Origin: DAOUAT01 sp964551735
GTDB taxonomy: Bacteria > Chloroflexota > Anaerolineae > CG2-30-64-16
DNA: 58,458 bases
Direction of reading: 5' to 3'
Assembly: GCA_964551735.1 (NCBI GenBank)
Contig: CAZKEF010000034.1
Span: forward strand, 1 to 58,458
Each line of letters begins with the position of its first letter. The stretch's first letter is position 1. The notes beneath the pieces are model-generated. The model saw only the letters and a list, made by a program, of their open reading frames with translations. It had not been told where the DNA came from and made no database searches. A program made the translations under genes and the position numbers. Of the stretch, positions 25,723 to 35,037 are shown in pieces.

Positions 25723-27705
25723 TTACCGTAAGGTCACCATGATGGCGATCGTCGCAGACTCTTTCACAGCGGTTGGGTGGTGGGCCTGCAGCGCCTTACC
25801 GATCACCGTGCCAGGTTGGATGATCAGTCCTGCCGACATGGCATAACCGGGCACATCCGAGGGTACCAGCAGGTCCCCTGGCTCGACGCGGCCAACGACC
25901 AAGCAAGCCTGGCGGCCGTGTTGCGCGACCCGGTAGATGGCAGTTATCTGGTCCCACCCTTCGTGGACGACAGCCGGCCCGATCGTCACGCCGACGACCA
26001 GGGCTGCGTTGTCTCGGGTGGCCAGCTCGATGCAGCCTGTGTCCGGATCCAGGGCCACCACCTGGCCGGCCGCGAGGGTGGCAGCAGGATCCGAAACCCG
26101 GTACTCGACAGATGAGGTTTCGCGCGCGCGCAGCAGCTCGTCTCGCAAGTTGTGCATTCTCGCCAGCGCGGCCGCGGATTCATGTGCCAGCTCGGCCCGC
26201 AGCTCACCGACCGATGCCCTGAGCTGTTGCTCGGCGGATGTCTCTTCGGCTTCAAAACCTGCCAGGGGCCTGAAAAGAGTCCGTGCGTCCGCCACATCCC
26301 ACTTCGTGTCGGACCGCGCGAGCACGGCCAGTGGGGCTAAATGGTGGGTGACCTGGCGCGCGGGCAGCGCTGCGAAGTCTGGCGTGCCCCGCGCCTCCGC
26401 GCCGGCAGCAGGGGCCTGGATCGCCGGCTCGTAGCTGCCGGCTGCCGCGGCCTGCGCCGGCTCAACTGGCCAGAGCAGCGAATAGCCCTCGGCCGCACTG
26501 CGGGCTGGCATGAGCCAGTAGTCGCCCGTGCGCAGTTCGCCAGTGCCTTCAAAGCGGACCTTGATGCCGTTTTCAAGGGGCAGCCACTGGTTGCGCTGAA
26601 CAACGATGGCGCCATCCCGGCCGGGGCTGCGCTCCTGAGCGTGATCGTTGTGGTCCCACCGCCGCAGGACTGTGCGTATGCCATCCCTCTGCACCTGCTT
26701 CACTTGGGATAGGCGCTGGCCAATGGCCTCGACTTGCTGGCGATCTTGTTCGCTGGGCGCGACCGCGGGAACGAGGTTGACCACCGCGGATCCGGGATCC
26801 CAGTTGGGTGAATCGTGGATCTGGAACAGCGGCCCCGGCCGTGAGCTCAGCTCGTACGACGGATCCGCCAGCTCCCACCAGTCGCCCTCCTGCAGATCGG
26901 ATTCCGCCGATACACCCTCCAGCGTCACCGTCAGTAACGTGTCAGTGAGCTGCAGGCTCGTCACTGCAAACGCAACCGAGCCGTTGTTCCGCGACCACTT
27001 GAACGTCGCCTCGTCGCCCCCGGTGTGGATCTCGACCCGGTAAAGCTGATTGGTCAGGCCGTAGCCCGCCGGGGTCACCCGGGGGCGCAACGCGCCACGA
27101 CCGCCCGACCCTCTTGGCTGGCTCTGCGCATCACGCCATTGGCTCCAAGCGCTAATGAGGCCCCTGGTCGTGGCTGGCTGAGCGCCGTTGTCCGACGCCG
27201 GGGCCGGCCATACTTTCACCTGCCAGGCGGTCTGGGTGCGGGTGGTGGTGTCGAGGCCACCCAGGGCCGGCTCGAGGAGCGACGGCGCCTCGGAGCCGCT
27301 CAGGTGCCGCTCCCAAACATCCAGGTAGACCACGCAGCGCTCGGCGTCCTTCGTGGCCTCCTGCAGGTCAGCATGTGGCCAATACGGTTGGGCGCTGAAT
27401 AACGTGTCGCTATCGTTTTCCACCAGGATGCCGTCAACGTAGTAGCGGCCGGCCGCGATGCGCAGATCGTCCTGAAGACCGCCGTGTTCCGGCAGCGAGA
27501 TGGCGAAACCGGCCGCGCGCGCGGGCGCGCCATAGGGTCCCAGCAGGTCTTGCGCCTGGCCGCGCAGCAGATGCACCAGGATATCCATCTGCTCGTTCCA
27601 GTCGGCGTCGAGCTGCATCCGGCCCTGTTGCATCCGCACGGTGGTGTAATGCTTCTTGGGATCAAATGTCGAACGTGAGAAATCGCCTCGCATTGTTACC
27701 TTCAT
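25723..27705 (-). CDS. DUF6519-type eCIS-associated protein
   Basis: 660 residues. The opening MRGDFSRSTFDP..HYTTVRMQQGR and LDADWNEQ are the hallmark of DUF6519, a family that occurs in contractile-injection gene clusters. The middle is beta-rich. A predicted coiled-coil or helical stretch (about 495-530) precedes a C-terminal beta domain (about 535-660). It probably forms an outer baseplate or fibre-like part, but the function of the family is not established. The ATG at 27705 has AGAGG just upstream. It is separated from the gpI-like gene by a 232-bp gap holding a large inverted repeat. Confidence 0.8.
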   Translation of the reverse strand: MKVTMRGDFSRSTFDPKKHYTTVRMQQGRMQLDADWNEQMDILVHLLRGQAQDLLGPYGAPARAAGFAISLPEHGGLQDDLRIAAGRYYVDGILVENDSDTLFSAQPYWPHADLQEATKDAERCVVYLDVWERHLSGSEAPSLLEPALGGLDTTTRTQTAWQVKVWPAPASDNGAQPATTRGLISAWSQWRDAQSQPRGSGGRGALRPRVTPAGYGLTNQLYRVEIHTGGDEATFKWSRNNGSVAFAVTSLQLTDTLLTVTLEGVSAESDLQEGDWWELADPSYELSSRPGPLFQIHDSPNWDPGSAVVNLVPAVAPSEQDRQQVEAIGQRLSQVKQVQRDGIRTVLRRWDHNDHAQERSPGRDGAIVVQRNQWLPLENGIKVRFEGTGELRTGDYWLMPARSAAEGYSLLWPVEPAQAAAAGSYEPAIQAPAAGAEARGTPDFAALPARQVTHHLAPLAVLARSDTKWDVADARTLFRPLAGFEAEETSAEQQLRASVGELRAELAHESAAALARMHNLRDELLRARETSSVEYRVSDPAATLAAGQVVALDPDTGCIELATRDNAALVVGVTIGPAVVHEGWDQITAIYRVAQHGRQACLVVGRVEPGDLLVPSDVPGYAMSAGLIIQPGTVIGKALQAHHPTAVKESATIAIMVTLR

Positions 27706-27776
27706 CCTCTGTGGAAAATGCCTGATCGCGCCCGCGGCGCGTCCCTTCAGCTAGCACAGTTGCAGAGCTCCCCTTC

Positions 27777-27915
27777 GGTGTCATTCTGAGCGGGTAGACC
27801 CCTGATCTCTCGCGACGGCGAACATCCAGCGAAGAATCTCCGTGCTGTAACGAGACCCTTCGCTGGATTCTCGCCGCAACGCACTTTACAGGAGCAACCC
27901 GCTCAGGGTGACACC
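27777..27915. repeat. 139-bp inverted-repeat element inside the eCIS operon
   Basis: GGTGTCATTCTGAGCGGGT (27777-27795) pairs with ACCCGCTCAGGGTGACACC (27897-27915), 17 of 19. Inside, CCAGCGAAG (27826-27834) pairs exactly with CTTCGCTGG (27858-27866). It resembles a non-autonomous MITE or REP element and shares phrases with 909-1040. In the transcript it would fold into a long hairpin between two eCIS genes. Confidence 0.8.
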
Positions 27916-27937
27916 GAAAATGCTCCCTGATTTTGCA

Positions 27938-30313
27938 CTAGGTCACGAAGTGGATGCTGACCTGCCTGCCCAGCGGCAAGTACTCGTCCAGCGCTCGGCG
28001 CAGGTTGACCACGCGTTGATGTTCGTACAGGTCATGAAATGCGCCCATCTCTGCACCGGCTTGGCCGCCGCCTCGAATCTCGATCGCCGTTGCGGGGTGC
28101 AACTGTGCGTAGCCGGGATGGCCAGGATCGGTGGATGTGAAGATGGGCCGTAGTCGCCGTTGCAGCCGCTCCTTTTCAGCGGCAAGCACCTCGGAAGCGC
28201 CCGTGTCGGGCGGCGTTGCGGCGCGACCGAGCGCCTCGAGGGCGAGGTCGGGTTGGCAGTGCTGGCGGAGCGGCGTCGCCGGGCTTTCCGGCGGCACATA
28301 ACACCGGCGGATCAACCCGCTTTGGTAACACTCGACATGCACGGGCCGGGTAAAGATCACATCCGAGGCCAGCTTGAGCTCACGGACCCGTGTGGCGCCC
28401 AAGACCGTGACGCGCTCCAGTGTCGCCGCTGGCCCCACCTCCCCGGGTTCACTGCCGGCGATAGCATCTTCTTCGTCGCCCGCATCAACGATGCTGTCGG
28501 TGATCGCTAACTCGAAGGTGTCACCGGGAAGTCGCACCGCGCCCACGACGCTGTTTTCGATCCGCACGCGCAACGCCTGGGCGTGTGGCGAGCGCAACTT
28601 GACCCCAATCCCTGATCCCAGGGTCGTGCAATGCTTCAGCTCCAGGTCCACAAAGCCATTGATCTGCTCGTCGTAAATCTCGATCGGCCGGCCCTCCAGC
28701 AGAAGCCCGTTCAACTGCAAGCGCCGGTCGGGCGCGGGCGGCTCGCCGGCCTTCCGTGGAGCACGCGTTACAGACATCTTCGGCGGGGCCTGACCGGGTA
28801 TGGTGGTGATGCGCAGCCGGCTGAAGGGCCGGAGCGAGGGGCGCACGCCATCGGCGGCGATGATGGACAATTGCGCGCCCTGTGGCAGGCGGATCACCAG
28901 ATCGCCGCTCGAATCGCCCGCCTGGCCGTCACCGCGTCGCGATTTGCCGCCGTAGCGCCCGTTGTCGAGGATCACGATGGCGCCGATCGGTCGCTGGCCT
29001 TTGCTTGCGCAGTCCCCGCAGTAGCGATCCCACGCATCCAGGGCCGCCTGGAGGGTGCGCAGGGGACGCGGCCAGCCCAAAACGTCGCGGCCACTTGCGC
29101 CCGTGGCCGGGGTCGCCGGCAGCTCGCTCAGGCCGCCCTCGGCGACGCTGATCCGCAGCGCGTGCGCGGGGAGGTTTTCCAACTCCTGCATGGCCGCGTA
29201 GCGGCTGTAGGCGCCTCCGCCCAAATCGGCGTTGAAGCCATAGGTGTAGCTGACGATGACGTCGCCCATTTTGAGGGGTCCTTGCGGCACGAGAAACTTC
29301 ATTCGTCCCAGTTCCGGATCCACGGCGATGACCTTCGGGCCGCCGGACGCGTCCGATGGCTGGCCTGGCGGGACGCGCCAGTTGGCGAGGTCGGCTACCA
29401 GCAAGGCTTCAGGCCGAACTGGCTGGAAAGGATTACCCGGCCCGGTTCGATAGCTGATCATGAAGCTGCGGTCGGGACCGTAATAGGTGCCGTTGCCGGC
29501 CTCATCCGCTGTGGTCCGCAGGTCAGAGGCCAGCAAGGCGCGGGTCAGGGGGATGGTCAGGTTGGGCGCCTGGGCGCGATCCAGGACACCATCCACGGGC
29601 TGAGGACGGTTGAACAGGCGCACCGAGCGGCCGGCCGCGTCGAAGGTGAAGCACCCCGCGTGCGCGGACCCGGAGACGGGACGGGCGAAGGTGTCATCCA
29701 GGGGGTAGGCGCGCAGCCGCCACACGAAGATGCCCAGGTCGGCCGGGTGATACTTCGCCTGCTGGGCCCCCTGGTCAGAACCGGACAGCACGGACGCCGC
29801 ATCGTTGCCTCGCACGTCCACGGTGTGCGCAAAGCGCTCGAAGGCGCCGCCTGCACCCGACAGGGCGAGGGCCTCCCTGAGATCCACGCTGCGGCCGGTG
29901 TTGGGCCGGAGCGCGGCCAGGTGTTGGGTGATCGATAGGAGCTGGAAGAATTCAACCGCCCGCACGTCCCAGCCGGTCACATCGCGCAGGACGTGCTCCA
30001 GGACGGCCATGGTCCCCTTGCGGCGCCGGTAGGCCAGGGTGTTGGCCACCAGGCGGCGCTGGGTGGGAAACAGGTGCTGCGCGTGGTCCAAGCCGCGGAT
30101 GCCGGTCAGGTCGGCCAGGTAGGGCAGCACCCACTGGTCGCAGGTGTCCACGAACCAATTGTCGTAGGTGGCCTGCATGTCCTGGCTCAGCGCCTGATAC
30201 TCTCCTTCAAGCACAGCCAGGAGCGCGCGCAGGGGCTGGCCTTGCAGCATGTCGCGATGGCGATACAACTGCGGCAACAGGGCATAGAAGCGCTCTTCGA
30301 TGCCGTCACTCAT
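27938..30313 (-). CDS. gpI-like baseplate/tail protein of the eCIS
   Basis: 791 residues. The N-terminal about 180 residues match phage tail protein I (P2 gpI-like) modules of eCIS: LPQLYRHRD, WVLPYLADLTGIRGLD and the LANTLAYRRRKGT block. The remainder is beta-rich with right-handed-helix-like stretches (about 430-700), as in fibre or shaft proteins. It probably joins the baseplate wedge and may carry a fibre function. The ATG at 30313 overlaps the stop of the upstream baseplate J gene (ATGA), which implies coupled translation. Confidence 0.78.
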   Translation of the reverse strand: MSDGIEERFYALLPQLYRHRDMLQGQPLRALLAVLEGEYQALSQDMQATYDNWFVDTCDQWVLPYLADLTGIRGLDHAQHLFPTQRRLVANTLAYRRRKGTMAVLEHVLRDVTGWDVRAVEFFQLLSITQHLAALRPNTGRSVDLREALALSGAGGAFERFAHTVDVRGNDAASVLSGSDQGAQQAKYHPADLGIFVWRLRAYPLDDTFARPVSGSAHAGCFTFDAAGRSVRLFNRPQPVDGVLDRAQAPNLTIPLTRALLASDLRTTADEAGNGTYYGPDRSFMISYRTGPGNPFQPVRPEALLVADLANWRVPPGQPSDASGGPKVIAVDPELGRMKFLVPQGPLKMGDVIVSYTYGFNADLGGGAYSRYAAMQELENLPAHALRISVAEGGLSELPATPATGASGRDVLGWPRPLRTLQAALDAWDRYCGDCASKGQRPIGAIVILDNGRYGGKSRRGDGQAGDSSGDLVIRLPQGAQLSIIAADGVRPSLRPFSRLRITTIPGQAPPKMSVTRAPRKAGEPPAPDRRLQLNGLLLEGRPIEIYDEQINGFVDLELKHCTTLGSGIGVKLRSPHAQALRVRIENSVVGAVRLPGDTFELAITDSIVDAGDEEDAIAGSEPGEVGPAATLERVTVLGATRVRELKLASDVIFTRPVHVECYQSGLIRRCYVPPESPATPLRQHCQPDLALEALGRAATPPDTGASEVLAAEKERLQRRLRPIFTSTDPGHPGYAQLHPATAIEIRGGGQAGAEMGAFHDLYEHQRVVNLRRALDEYLPLGRQVSIHFVT

Positions 30314-33300
30314 GGCGCATACTCCACGGCAATGGTGATGCCCTCCGGACTCTGGCTGTTGATCAAGAGCATCTGGGCCGGCGCGGGAAGGGCGGCGCCC
30401 TGCGGCCAGTGGGCAGGTCGCGCGGCCAGGATATCGAGCGGCGTCCGGGTCGGACTGCTGCCGTGATAACCCCACTGCGCGATCTCGACGCCGACCACCC
30501 CCGCGACCGGCTGGATCAGGTTGATGATCTCCGACGCCGACACGCCCTGGCCGAAGTCGCGGCGTTGGAACGTGAAAGCGTTGCTCAAAGCCAGCCTGGC
30601 TTGTTGCTCGATCGCCGCCTGCCGGGCTTTGAAATCGCGATCCACGATGGCCTTGAGCGCGACATCGAAGAACACCGGCTCGTAGGAATCAATCTGCAGC
30701 CGTGGCGTGGGCGCAACCCGGGCGCGCTCAACCGCCGCCGCCAGATTGGCGTAGAGGTCCGAGGTCGGCGGCAGCGGGCTGCCGTCATCGGCGGCAACGG
30801 TGAGGTGCAACAGGCCGCCATGAACCCGGTGGAACATCCTCGCTTGCACCCGCCCGATCCCGGCAAAGGAGCGCACGAAGTCCTCGTAGTCGCTCAGGGA
30901 GACGATGCGGTGCAGCGCGCGCAGCCCAAGCGGCACGTTGGCCCGGATCGAGTCGTTCGGCTCCGGTTCGGCGCCGCCCGATGCCGGCAGCGGATTGGTC
31001 ACGCCGGCCAGGCCAGCCGGCGCGGATCGCAGTTGGGTCAGGCTGCCCGCGGGCAGGTTTCCTGCCTCGCCGATCCCGATGCGATAGGTGGCGCGCACCT
31101 CTTCCCGCGTGCTGGGCAGCCGGGCGCCGGCGCGGCCGTCACCGAAGGTGATGGTCGCCCGGCCTTGCTCGTCGTGCTGCACGATGTAGGCCCGCTCGTC
31201 GCGCGGCTGTCCGTACAGGAACGGCGCCTGTCGCCAACGCACCCCGGCCACCGTGACCGCCAGCGTGCTCTGCCGGCCCTCTGGCGTGGCCGCGCTGACG
31301 TAGGTCAGCGGGACCTGGCGCAGCAGGAATCGTTGATTGGCTTGCGCGCCGTCGCTGCTGCCCAGCACCTCGGCCGGCACCGTGCTGCCGTGCGTGGCCC
31401 GAACGATGTTGGCGCGCAGGGTAACCGTCGTCCGCTCGAAGATGTTGGCGAGCGGCCTGAGCGCCCGGTCGAGGGCAGACAAATCGGTGGTCAGGGTCAG
31501 CGTCGTCTGGTCAGCGCTGGCGGCGATATCGTAGAGCGCGGCAAGCTCGTTGACCTCCGGGTCATCGTCGTGCGGCGGCTCGATGACGAACTGAGGCGCG
31601 GCCGCGTTCGTCGTGGCTTCGATCTTCGCCTCGCCCTCGAGCCCATCCCGGTTGCGCAGGCGCCAGATTTCCGTGGCGGGCTGCTGGTCCGTTGGGCTGG
31701 GGGACTGAGCGGCGTCGCCACGTGCCCGGCTTGCGCCATCCTGGGCCATCCCGGCCTGGCGCTGCGGAGGCCTGAGCACGATCAGCGATTCTCCCGGCCG
31801 GATCGGCGCTGTTTGCAGCCCGTTCAACGCCCTCAAAGTGACCGTGGCGTTCGCTGGAGCGACCAACCGGGCGCGCATGCGCTTGCCGCTGACGATCACG
31901 GGTTGGCCGGGCCGCAGGTCAGTCACAACCCGGTCGAGGGCCAGGATGCTGCCCTGCACCGGCCGGTCGTCATAGATCGCCAGCGGCTCGCTCTGGAACA
32001 GCGCGCGCGCTGTCGTGCGGTCATACCGCGCCAGGTCATCGCTCCGGTCAACAACCACGCGCGTGAGCGGCTGCTTCTTGCTGGCATCGTTGCTGTCGGC
32101 GCGTTCGCTCCTGCGCACCTGGTACAAGCGCGGCAAGGGTGAGGGCTGGTCGTTCTGCGCTCCGCCTGCCGCCTCCAGAACCAGCCAGCTCCCGGCTGCG
32201 ATGCCGTCAGGAAGCGCGTCCAGGTGGATGGCCTGTTCTTGCAGTTGCCAGGGTGACCACGCGGGGTCGACCCTGGCCTTGGGCGGTGTCCCGGCCAGGA
32301 ACAGCCCCTTGTCGAGCGCGGCAGTCCCGGCGATGCCTGTCAAGGGCGGCGCGCCGTCCGGTTCCGCCAGTTTCCAAGAATCATTGACATAACGGTATTG
32401 GTAGACCGTGCCGGCCCCGGTTGCTGCCAGCAGGGAACCCGGTTCAGGCAAGGTCAAGGACTGGACATCCGGCTGCGCCTGCGGAGCGGTCTCCAGTTGG
32501 GTCCAACCCGACAGGAGGCCGGGAAAAGCGATCTGGACGAGACGCGACCCCAGGCGGCGCAGCCACTTGTCGTGCGGTTGCGGCCCAGGCCCCTCGGCGT
32601 GATAGATGCCTTGGGCCGTCCCTGCGTAGAGGCCCGTCAGGTCGGTCTTAAGCTCTCGCACTGCCACGGGAGGCCTCTGGGGCGCGAGCTGCCGGATGAG
32701 ATCTTTCACGCTGGGCAGCTTGCCCGGCAGCGCGGGCGGCTGCGCGGCAGAGGGAGGCGCGCCGGCGATGCGCCGGCCGGGCTGCTGGTTCAGGAAACGC
32801 CAGATCAGCCACCAGGCGATAATCACGATGCCGATCGCCGCGGCGATCAACGCCGCATCAACAAGAAACCAGAGCACCGGATACTGGTCTACGATGGCCA
32901 GGACTGCCGCAATCGGCTTGGGCAGCGCGGCCGTTGCCGCGGGTGTCGCAGTGGCCGCGGCCATCGCCGTAGGTGTCGCGGTGGCCGCCGCCATCGCCGG
33001 AGATGTCGCAGTGGCCATCGCCATCGCCGTAGGTGTCGCAGTGGCCGTCGCCATCGCCGTGGCCGTTGCGCTGGCTGTGCTGGCCGGCGTTGCCGTAGGG
33101 ATCGGTATGGTCGCTGGAAGCTGGGCGATAGGCGTCAAGACCGACTTGCCCACGTTGTCGATCAGCTTCGCGACGGGGGTTGCCAGCGAATCGTCGATCG
33201 CGGGCAACTGGATCCCGGCAATGTTTTTCAGCCCAGTCAAGAGCCCGGCGACTGCGGTGCCGGCAACCTGAATCAAGTTGACGACCGCGGTATAGACTTG

Positions 33301-35037
33301 CCTGGCCAGGATGCCGCCCGGGTTGAGCATCAGCCGGTAGAGCACGGCGAACACCAGGCCGGCCAGGAAAACGGGCATCGCGCTGGGCGTCGCCCGGATC
33401 GGGAACACACCTTCGTCTGTGCCGGCGTAGAGCCTCCGGCGCATGCCGGCACGAACGACGCCTAGCGCCTGTACGCTGACCTTTGCCATGCCGGTCTTGC
33501 GGTCCAGCTTGGGCAGCACCAGGTTGGCCGCCTGCCACTGCCGGCCCTGATTCGTTGACAGAAACACGCCCGAGTCGGTGCCGGCGGCCAGCACGTCTTT
33601 GCCGCCGCTGCGATAGGCTGCCAGCGAGGTGACGACGACCTCCGGCAGGTGGCCGGTGCTGCGCAGGATGGCCGGCGCCAGCTTGCCCAGGCCGCGCACG
33701 GGCAGGTGGATGGGGTCGCCGGCCGCCTGGCGCCAGGTTTCGCCCTCGTCCCGTGACAGGTGCACCTCGCCCTTGTCGGTGCCGGCGTAGAGTGTGCCAT
33801 CATCGCCTTCGGTCAGGGCCGTGATATGCCTGGCCTGCAACCCTGTGCCGGCTGGCTGCCACGTGGCCCCGCCGTCGTTCGAGCGGTGGATGCCTTTCGT
33901 GGTGACCGCCAGCAGATGGCCGCTGCGGGTGCTCAGGAGCAAGTCTACCGGCTCGTGCGGCAGGCCGATGCCGGCCGGCCACCAGACTGGCTGAGGCTGG
34001 ATGTCATGTGCAGCGGCCGGGCCTTGTCCGTCGGCGCTGCCGGAGGTCGCGACATCTTCCGCGGCGGGGTCGCCGGCTGTCCCCTGGGATGGCCAGGTGC
34101 GGTAGACCCCGGCCGCTGTGTAAGTGAATAGCCTGGCCTGCTGGCGGAGCACGAAGAGCTGGGGAGCGGCGATGGCTTGCGGCCCGGCATCTGGCTCAGG
34201 GTCGGGGCCCAGGATCGGCAGAGGATCTGCCGGCAGGCCAGGCACGCTTTCCCACGTGACCACGGTGAACCCGGCGGCGTTGGGCGCGGTGGCCTTCACT
34301 TGGGCCATGCGCCAGAGCCTGCGCCCCGGATCCGCCGGATCCTGGCCGACGAACAGCAGTCGGTCTCCCTTCCGCAGGTCGGTGCGGTTGCCCAGGAGCC
34401 GCAAAGAACTCGTCCCCGGCAGGATGCGATGCTCCCCGATCAATTCGCCCCTGGCCGCCGGCCGCAGGAGGTTCCAGTCTGAGCGGGCTACGAAATCGTC
34501 GCTGGTCTCGAAGACCTGCGGCATGGCGCTGGCCGGCATGCCCTGGTGCAGGCCGCTCTTGGGCGGCGGCACGCTCTGCACGGCCGTGCCCTTGGGCACG
34601 AAAACTGCCCTGGACGGTTCGTTCAGCCCCTGCACCACGGTGAGGGCCAGCATGGCACCCGCAGCCAGGCCGGGCTGCAGCTCGTAGCCCACAGTGCGCG
34701 CCAACTGCACCACCGACAGGCGCTCGGTCGCCGTCCGCAGATAGCCTTCATTAATAATGCGTTCGTGATAGAAGCCGAGCACGTCGGTCACCGCGGCCCA
34801 GGCGTGCAGCAGGGCTATGGTCCAATCGTCGCCGGAGTCGGCGTTGAACCGGGCGAACGGCGCTAAGTCTGGGCCCCCATCTGGCGCGGGGACGACCTGG
34901 CGCGGCAGCCGGATCAACATCCGATCCAGGGCGGCCAGGTAAGCCCCACCCCTGTACGCCAGCTGAGGCTGGCCCGGCGGGTTGCTGCGCGTGCGTTCGA
35001 CTTCAATGCTTGGAAGCTGGAGGGCGTGCTGGTTCAT
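30310..35037 (-). CDS. Giant baseplate J-like protein with inserted propeller and membrane segments
   Basis: 1575 residues. The N-terminus (1-160; DWTIALLHAWAAVTDVLGFYHERI) and the C-terminal about 450 residues (ITFGDGRAGARLPSTREEV, VSLSDYEDFVRSFAGIGRV) are baseplate J / Pvc12-like wedge protein. Between them is a large insertion: BNR/sortilin-type propeller strands (SNDGGATW, SRDEGETW, STNQGRQW, about 382-495), a hydrophobic segment (about 552-574), an Ala/Thr/Met-rich linker (about 644-700), a strong membrane helix (about 720-747) and more propeller-like strands (AGTAQGIYHA, near 810). The stop overlaps the gpI-like gene by 4 nt, and its start overlaps the end of the other J gene by 4 nt. 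It suggests a membrane-anchored baseplate. Confidence 0.85.
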   Translation of the reverse strand: MNQHALQLPSIEVERTRSNPPGQPQLAYRGGAYLAALDRMLIRLPRQVVPAPDGGPDLAPFARFNADSGDDWTIALLHAWAAVTDVLGFYHERIINEGYLRTATERLSVVQLARTVGYELQPGLAAGAMLALTVVQGLNEPSRAVFVPKGTAVQSVPPPKSGLHQGMPASAMPQVFETSDDFVARSDWNLLRPAARGELIGEHRILPGTSSLRLLGNRTDLRKGDRLLFVGQDPADPGRRLWRMAQVKATAPNAAGFTVVTWESVPGLPADPLPILGPDPEPDAGPQAIAAPQLFVLRQQARLFTYTAAGVYRTWPSQGTAGDPAAEDVATSGSADGQGPAAAHDIQPQPVWWPAGIGLPHEPVDLLLSTRSGHLLAVTTKGIHRSNDGGATWQPAGTGLQARHITALTEGDDGTLYAGTDKGEVHLSRDEGETWRQAAGDPIHLPVRGLGKLAPAILRSTGHLPEVVVTSLAAYRSGGKDVLAAGTDSGVFLSTNQGRQWQAANLVLPKLDRKTGMAKVSVQALGVVRAGMRRRLYAGTDEGVFPIRATPSAMPVFLAGLVFAVLYRLMLNPGGILARQVYTAVVNLIQVAGTAVAGLLTGLKNIAGIQLPAIDDSLATPVAKLIDNVGKSVLTPIAQLPATIPIPTATPASTASATATAMATATATPTAMAMATATSPAMAAATATPTAMAAATATPAATAALPKPIAAVLAIVDQYPVLWFLVDAALIAAAIGIVIIAWWLIWRFLNQQPGRRIAGAPPSAAQPPALPGKLPSVKDLIRQLAPQRPPVAVRELKTDLTGLYAGTAQGIYHAEGPGPQPHDKWLRRLGSRLVQIAFPGLLSGWTQLETAPQAQPDVQSLTLPEPGSLLAATGAGTVYQYRYVNDSWKLAEPDGAPPLTGIAGTAALDKGLFLAGTPPKARVDPAWSPWQLQEQAIHLDALPDGIAAGSWLVLEAAGGAQNDQPSPLPRLYQVRRSERADSNDASKKQPLTRVVVDRSDDLARYDRTTARALFQSEPLAIYDDRPVQGSILALDRVVTDLRPGQPVIVSGKRMRARLVAPANATVTLRALNGLQTAPIRPGESLIVLRPPQRQAGMAQDGASRARGDAAQSPSPTDQQPATEIWRLRNRDGLEGEAKIEATTNAAAPQFVIEPPHDDDPEVNELAALYDIAASADQTTLTLTTDLSALDRALRPLANIFERTTVTLRANIVRATHGSTVPAEVLGSSDGAQANQRFLLRQVPLTYVSAATPEGRQSTLAVTVAGVRWRQAPFLYGQPRDERAYIVQHDEQGRATITFGDGRAGARLPSTREEVRATYRIGIGEAGNLPAGSLTQLRSAPAGLAGVTNPLPASGGAEPEPNDSIRANVPLGLRALHRIVSLSDYEDFVRSFAGIGRVQARMFHRVHGGLLHLTVAADDGSPLPPTSDLYANLAAAVERARVAPTPRLQIDSYEPVFFDVALKAIVDRDFKARQAAIEQQARLALSNAFTFQRRDFGQGVSASEIINLIQPVAGVVGVEIAQWGYHGSSPTRTPLDILAARPAHWPQGAALPAPAQMLLINSQSPEGITIAVEYAP
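32942..33061. repeat. Four 30-bp tandem repeats in the giant baseplate gene
   Basis: Four units of about GGTGTCGCAGTGGCC..., each 30 bp, encode the Ala/Thr linker (ATATPTAMAA-like) between the two hydrophobic segments. The in-frame unit length means copy-number change would alter linker length without breaking the gene. Confidence 0.85.

Noticed and set aside
32398..33465. A 355-codon + strand frame opposite the giant baseplate protein.
   Set aside because: It is an Arg/Gly-rich antisense shadow that runs through the 30-bp tandem repeats. It has no ribosome site or family features.
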